This document shows, one piece after another, positions 60,277 through 64,000 of a DNA stretch of 64,000 nucleotides. This DNA comes from Propionibacteriales bacterium (GTDB taxonomy: Bacteria; Actinomycetota; Actinomycetes; Propionibacteriales; Nocardioidaceae). A program made the translations under genes and the position numbers. Below the pieces are notes generated by a model. That model was not told where the DNA came from. It did no database searches and saw nothing but the letters and a program-made list of their open reading frames with translations. Every line of letters starts with the position of its first letter. Position 1 is the first letter of the stretch. The stretch spans positions 1 through 64,000 of the forward strand of contig WHTJ01000003.1 of assembly GCA_009377795.1 (NCBI GenBank), read 5' to 3'.

Positions 60277-60331
60277 GTTCAGTGGACGTATGCTATGAGT
60301 TCACCCAATGTACATGCTGGGTTCACCGAAG
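60277..60331. promoter_or_regulatory. Tandem 11-nt direct-repeat array resembling a PHO box
   Basis: Five consecutive 11-nt units, each beginning GT: GTTCAGTGGAC, GTATGCTATGA, GTTCACCCAAT, GTACATGCTGG and GTTCACCGAAG. Units 1, 3 and 5 carry GTTCA. PhoP of streptomycetes binds 11-nt direct repeats with a GTTCACC consensus. The array lies in the intergenic region between pepM and the nucleotidyltransferase gene and could control either. Confidence 0.6.
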
Positions 60332-60370
60332 CAATATGGCCGCGCAGGCTTGGCCGCGAACAGCTAGCGG

Positions 60371-60400
60371 GGATGTCCCGCACCGAGCGCTGGCAGCCGC
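60371..60400. repeat. Lyase 3'-end repeat, right copy
   Basis: Matches 52281-52310 at 27 of 30 positions and would encode GMSRTERWQPP in one frame. It has no other lyase sequence before it. It lies about 90 bp before the nucleotidyltransferase start. Confidence 0.75.
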
Positions 60401-60487
60401 CGACCCGAGGACGCGGCCGCCGTTCCGAGGGACACTGGGGACGGCACTACTCGAGATTGGAGCTGGTAAGCAGGAAGCGAGCGAGGA

Positions 60488-61204
60488 ATGGGTATCCAGA
60501 TTGCGATTTTGGCGGCGGGGTTGGGGACCCGCCTCGGAAAGTCGTTCCCGAAGCCGCTCACGGAGCTGAGCAACGGCACGACGATCATGCAGCAGCAGCT
60601 GGACAACCTGCGCGGCGTGTTCGGCGATCAGGCCGACATCACCGTGGTGGTCGGGTTCAAGCTGGGCCTGGTTCTGGAAGCCGCGCCGAGCGTGCGGTAC
60701 GCCTACAACGAGCTGTTCGACCAGACCAACACGTCCAAGAGCCTGCTCAAGGTGCTGCGCCTGACCGGGCCGGGTGGACTGCTCTGGATGAACGGCGACA
60801 TCGTGTTCGACGCGGAGCTCCTGCGGAAGGCGCGCCGGACCATCGAACAGGACCGCAGCTTCGTCTGCGTGAACACCGCGCCGGTCGCCGACGAGGAGGT
60901 GAAGTACACCCTGGACGACGCCGGCAACGTCGCGGCGCTCTCCAAGGAGGTCGTGGGCGGCCTGGGCGAGGCGGTGGGCATCAACTATGTCTCGGCTGCG
61001 GACAAGGCGGCCCTGATCACCCGGCTGGACGAGTGCGATCCGCAGGACTTCTTCGAGCGGGGTATCGAGCTGGCGATCCTGAAGGACGGCCAGCGATGGG
61101 CGGCGGTCGACATCTCCGAGTACCGCTGTGTCGAGGTGGACTTCGACGACGACCTGGACCTTGTGAACTCCTTGCTGCGCGACGAGGAGTCCCGCGGGCT
61201 GTGA
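60488..61204 (+). CDS. Sugar/phosphonate nucleotidyltransferase (LicC/PntC-like)
   Basis: Protein of 238 residues with the nucleotidyltransferase signature AILAAGLGTRLGKSFPKPLT, a metal-binding MNGDIVFD and FERGIELAIL near the end. It resembles LicC/PntC-type enzymes that make CDP-choline or CMP-phosphonates. In this setting it probably activates the phosphonate with CTP for transfer by the LicD fusion. It could instead make an NDP-sugar; the substrate needs testing. AGCGAGG precedes the ATG. Confidence 0.82.
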   Translation: MGIQIAILAAGLGTRLGKSFPKPLTELSNGTTIMQQQLDNLRGVFGDQADITVVVGFKLGLVLEAAPSVRYAYNELFDQTNTSKSLLKVLRLTGPGGLLWMNGDIVFDAELLRKARRTIEQDRSFVCVNTAPVADEEVKYTLDDAGNVAALSKEVVGGLGEAVGINYVSAADKAALITRLDECDPQDFFERGIELAILKDGQRWAAVDISEYRCVEVDFDDDLDLVNSLLRDEESRGL

Positions 61205-61314
61205 TGCGGCTCATGGCCCGGCCGTCGGCGGCTGGTCATACTGCCGGTGCGATCCTGAACTGAGCGGCGGCGTTCGCGCCCCTCGCCGTACCACCGACAA
61301 CGGAAGGACCAGCG

Positions 61315-62508
61315 ATGGGTCACCTCTGCGAGACCGAGGGCCTCACCGACATCCAGCAGGAGATCCTCAAGACCGTCCGTGCTTTCGTGGACAACGAGAT
61401 CCTTCCGGTGGCCACCGAGCTGGAGCACAAGGACGAGTACCCGACCCAGATCGTGGAGGGGATGAAGGAGCTCGGGTTGTTCGGCCTGGTGATCCCCGAG
61501 GAGTACGGCGGCCTGGGGGAGAGCCTGCTGACCTACGCGCTCGTGGTGGAGGAGATCGCGCGTGGCTGGATGAGCGTGAGCGGCATCATCAACACGCACT
61601 TCATCGTGGCCTGGATGCTGATGAAGCACGGCACCGACGAGCAGAAACAGCACCACCTGCCGCGGATGGCGGCCGGTGACCTGCGGGGCGCGTTCTCCAT
61701 GTCCGAGCCCGGCACGGGGTCCGATGTGGCCGCGATCAAGACCAAGGCGACCGCGAGGGACGACGGGACGTACGTGATCAACGGCCAGAAGATGTGGCTG
61801 ACCAACGGTGGCACGTCGAGTTTGGTAGCCGTGCTGGTGAAAACCGACGTCGGCGCGGACAAGCCGCACCAGAACATGACGACCTTCCTGGTGGAGAAGG
61901 AGCCGGGGTTCGGTGAGGTGCTTCCCGGTCTCACCGTGCCCGGCAAGATCGACAAGATGGGCTACAAGGGCGTCGACACGACCGAGCTGATCTTCGACAA
62001 CTTCGAGATCAGGCCCGACACGATTCTCGGCGGCGAGCCTGGTCGCGGCTTCTACCAGATGATGGACGGCGTCGAGGTCGGCCGGGTCAATGTGGCCGCC
62101 CGGGGGTGCGGTGTCGCCTGGCGCGCGTTCGAGCTCGGCATCGCGTACTCCCAGCAGCGCGAGACCTTCGGCCGGAAGATCGCGGAGCACCAGGCGGTGC
62201 TGTTCCGGCTGGCGGAGATGGGCACGAAGGTGGAGGCCGCGCACCAGATGATGGTGAGGGCCGCGCGTACCAAGGACTCCGGCCAGCGCAACGACCTGGA
62301 GGCCGGGATGGCGAAGTACCTCGCCTCGGAGTACTGCGCCGAGGTGGTGGAGGACTCCTTCCGGATCCACGGTGGTTACGGGTTCTCGAAGGAGTACGAG
62401 ATCGAGCGGCTCTACCGCGAGGCGCCCATGCTGCTGATCGGCGAGGGTACGGCGGACATCCAGCGGATGATCATTGGCCGCCGGCTGCTCGAGGAATACA
62501 AGCTGTAG
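61315..62508 (+). CDS. Acyl-CoA dehydrogenase
   Basis: FAD-dependent acyl-CoA dehydrogenase of 397 residues. FSMSEPGTGSDVAAIKTKA, WLTNGGTSSL and RQRETFGRKI-type QQRETFGRKIAEHQAVLF, IHGGYGFSKEYEIERLYR are family signatures; the catalytic base Glu is in LYREAPMLLIGEGT. Such genes often lie beside CoA ester lyases; the lyase here is 9 kb away with the phosphonate cluster between. Confidence 0.92.
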   Translation: MGHLCETEGLTDIQQEILKTVRAFVDNEILPVATELEHKDEYPTQIVEGMKELGLFGLVIPEEYGGLGESLLTYALVVEEIARGWMSVSGIINTHFIVAWMLMKHGTDEQKQHHLPRMAAGDLRGAFSMSEPGTGSDVAAIKTKATARDDGTYVINGQKMWLTNGGTSSLVAVLVKTDVGADKPHQNMTTFLVEKEPGFGEVLPGLTVPGKIDKMGYKGVDTTELIFDNFEIRPDTILGGEPGRGFYQMMDGVEVGRVNVAARGCGVAWRAFELGIAYSQQRETFGRKIAEHQAVLFRLAEMGTKVEAAHQMMVRAARTKDSGQRNDLEAGMAKYLASEYCAEVVEDSFRIHGGYGFSKEYEIERLYREAPMLLIGEGTADIQRMIIGRRLLEEYKL

Positions 62509-62529
62509 GCGCCGCAGGCGCGTGCTCGG

Positions 62530-63069
62530 CTATTCCCAGGACCAGCTGTCGAGGACGTTGCCGATGTGGCTCTCCGCTGACCCGGCCTCGTCGACGTGCG
62601 ACGTCACCGTGATGACGAACAGCTCCTTGCTATGGAACGCGGCGTACTGCCGGAACGCGACGTCGACGCCACCCTGCTCGCCCGTGAAGGACTGCCCGAT
62701 GGCGGACTCGCCGTCGATCTTGAACCGGTCGAAGGCCTCCGGCGGCTTGTCGGCCATGCCGGCGACCTGAGCGCTCATCGACCGCTGCAGTCGCTTCATC
62801 CCGATCTTCTGCTGGGAACCGTGTACGACGTTGAAGTTCGTGGAGAACTCGTCCACCTTGTCGTCCGAGCGGAAGGCGACCTCGACCTGCGGCGACGACT
62901 TCTTGACCTCCTCGGTGGCGTCCTCGAACCCGGACGGAGCGGTGAAGCTGTACCCGTCGCCGGAATAGGTCTGGCCCTCCTCTCCGTCGCCGGAGGAGCC
63001 GCAGGCGACGAGGGAGAGGGCCGGCAGGATCGCGGACGATGCGGCGATGGCAAGTCGGCGTGATCTCAT
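62530..63069 (-). CDS. Putative lipoprotein
   Basis: Protein of 179 residues. Basic start, hydrophobic segment and lipobox LVAC at about residue 23, followed by a Gly/Ser linker and an extracellular domain (YSFTAPSGFEDATEEVKKSS) of the PsbP/Mog1-like or DUF1795-type appearance. Function unknown. Converges with the acyl-CoA dehydrogenase at a 21-bp gap. ATG 63069 is chosen; the frame opens 3 codons earlier. Confidence 0.75.
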   Translation of the reverse strand: MRSRRLAIAASSAILPALSLVACGSSGDGEEGQTYSGDGYSFTAPSGFEDATEEVKKSSPQVEVAFRSDDKVDEFSTNFNVVHGSQQKIGMKRLQRSMSAQVAGMADKPPEAFDRFKIDGESAIGQSFTGEQGGVDVAFRQYAAFHSKELFVITVTSHVDEAGSAESHIGNVLDSWSWE

Positions 63070-63182
63070 GGCCGGCACATTATCGGACGCCGGGTTCCAC
63101 GTACGACGGCCGTCGTGCTGCGTCGACTGGGCAGCGTGTCGGTACCGATCGATCCTCCACGAGCTGTGATAAATTGACGAAC

Positions 63183-63701
63183 ATGATGAAGAAGTTGCTG
63201 CTGGTTGCCGTCGCCACGGTCACGGCGTTCACGCTGACTGTCCCACCGGCGTCGGCCGACGCCGGTGGAGTGAAGGACGGCAACGATGTGGCAGGCAGGC
63301 TTGATCTGAAGCGGGTATCCCAGCACCACGACGGCAATTGGGTGATCCACCGCTGGGCCACCTATCGTGGGTGGTCGAAGAGCATCCTCCGGAGGAACAC
63401 CGGAAACCGGTTCGTGATGTGGGGGGATTCAAATATTTACAGCCCCGACACGGGCGTGATCTTCCGCAAAGACGGCAGATGGCGCTGCAGAAACTCTAAC
63501 GGTGCGTTTTGGTGTGTTGACCAGAACATCTTCGTGCGGCATCCCAGCCGCCGGGTTCTGACGATGAAGTGGAATCCGCCGAGCGGCATGAACTGGATCG
63601 TCTGGCGAGGCGGAACAAGGTTCTTCAATGACGGCGCCTGCTCCAGCGGCTGCCGGGACTGGGCTCCGAGACGTGGCGCCGTGCTCTTCCACGAGTTCTA
63701 G
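63183..63701 (+). CDS. Secreted protein of unknown function with paired cysteines
   Basis: Protein of 172 residues: signal peptide (KKLLLVAVATVTAFTLTVPP, cleavage after ASA) and a mature domain rich in Trp, Arg and Asn. Cys occur as pairs in CRNSNGAFWC and CSSGC, consistent with two disulfides. Base composition is visibly less GC-rich than its neighbours, which suggests recent acquisition. No family recognised. Confidence 0.7.
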   Translation: MMKKLLLVAVATVTAFTLTVPPASADAGGVKDGNDVAGRLDLKRVSQHHDGNWVIHRWATYRGWSKSILRRNTGNRFVMWGDSNIYSPDTGVIFRKDGRWRCRNSNGAFWCVDQNIFVRHPSRRVLTMKWNPPSGMNWIVWRGGTRFFNDGACSSGCRDWAPRRGAVLFHEF

Positions 63702-63748
63702 CGGGTTGGTTGGCGGTCCCTTTTCTCGACCCGAAGGTTTGTCGAGGT

Positions 63749-64000
63749 CTACGTCTCGACTACTCGCGCTTTACGGGCGGCTTGGTTTTCCCAGTTCGTG
63801 AGCAGGATGGAGACGGCGTGGTCGAGGTCGAGCGGGTCGCCGTACCAGGAGGATTCGATAGTCGACGGTTCGACATCGGCGTGTACGGCGGTCAGGTCGG
63901 CGACGTCGCCCCGGATGCGCGGCGCGGTGGGGCGTTCGGCGCCGCACTGGCCGTGGAACCGGAACCGCTGTTTGCCTAGCGCCACGATGTGAAAGCCGCC
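63749..64000 (-). CDS. C-terminal part of an unidentified protein (partial)
   Basis: The frame is open from the right edge to a stop at 63749-63751. The sequence (IVALGKQRFRFHGQCGAERP; IRGDVADLTAVHADVEPSTI; DLDHAVSILLTNWENQAARK) looks coding and the real start is probably outside the window, although a GTG at 63985 exists. I do not recognise it. Confidence 0.5.
   Translation of the reverse strand, partial: GGFHIVALGKQRFRFHGQCGAERPTAPRIRGDVADLTAVHADVEPSTIESSWYGDPLDLDHAVSILLTNWENQAARKARVVET

Noticed and set aside
60985-62370. A 461-codon minus-strand ORF opposite the acyl-CoA dehydrogenase
   Set aside because: Antisense shadow rich in His, Leu and Arg with no family features.

Overview
The window is chromosomal DNA from a high-GC actinomycete. 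The signs are GTG starts, heavily overlapping operons, a mycothiol gene (mshB), actinobacteria-restricted families (DUF3117, DUF4245, DUF6542), a SigE/anti-sigma/RseB-like/HtrA/TatB/Mrp block and an actinobacterial dapC-dapD-dapE set. Gene order resembles Streptosporangiales/Thermomonosporaceae-type genomes, but the genus cannot be fixed from this sequence. No rRNA, tRNA or CRISPR array was seen.

Layout. 1-72: 5' end of a probable IS630-type transposase. 0.1-4.2 kb: glpX, then a molybdate operon (HTH/TOBE regulator, modA, modB, modC). 4.3-14.4 kb: DUF4245, xseB/xseA, ispH, a large FAD/Fe-S 2-hydroxyacid dehydrogenase, DUF6542, rmuC, ychF. 14.4-14.8 kb: a higA antitoxin bracketed by a 22-bp direct copy of the ychF 3' end. 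14.9-24.8 kb: small stress genes, a DsbA/VKOR pair, an ECF sigma/anti-sigma pair, a succinate dehydrogenase operon, NUDIX, mshB, flavin reductase. 24.9-37.8 kb: VanW-type wall protein, ferredoxin, diaminopimelate genes, folP, DivIVA-like protein, tag, an enoyl-CoA hydratase/PaaX pair, DUF3117. 37.9-45.4 kb: envelope-stress block (O-methyltransferase, sigE, anti-sigma, RseB-like, htrA, tatB, mrp, corA). 45.6-51.2 kb: exported charged protein, Ser/Thr kinase, phosphotransferase and a two-component system, whose promoters share TCATC repeats.

The most distinctive region is 52.3-61.2 kb. A phosphonate pathway (PEP mutase, phosphonopyruvate decarboxylase, iron alcohol dehydrogenase) sits next to a sugar-type nucleotidyltransferase, a LicD-methyltransferase fusion, a coiled-coil protein and two paralogous sulfotransferase-like proteins. 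Read together, they suggest synthesis of a phosphonate (most simply 2-hydroxyethylphosphonate), CTP activation and transfer to a cell-surface glycan. Most of the region lies between a CoA-ester lyase and an acyl-CoA dehydrogenase, and a second copy of the lyase's 3' end is found at 60371-60400, which points to insertion. Five tandem 11-nt units resembling a PHO box lie in the pepM/nucleotidyltransferase intergenic region.

Two families of short intergenic repeats recur. The commoner one (core TGCAATCTCGGCGCGA) sits mainly between convergent genes and may act in termination. Several genes look frameshifted: a MmcQ/YjbR protein, a VOC protein and a small membrane protein. These could be true pseudogenes or sequencing errors.
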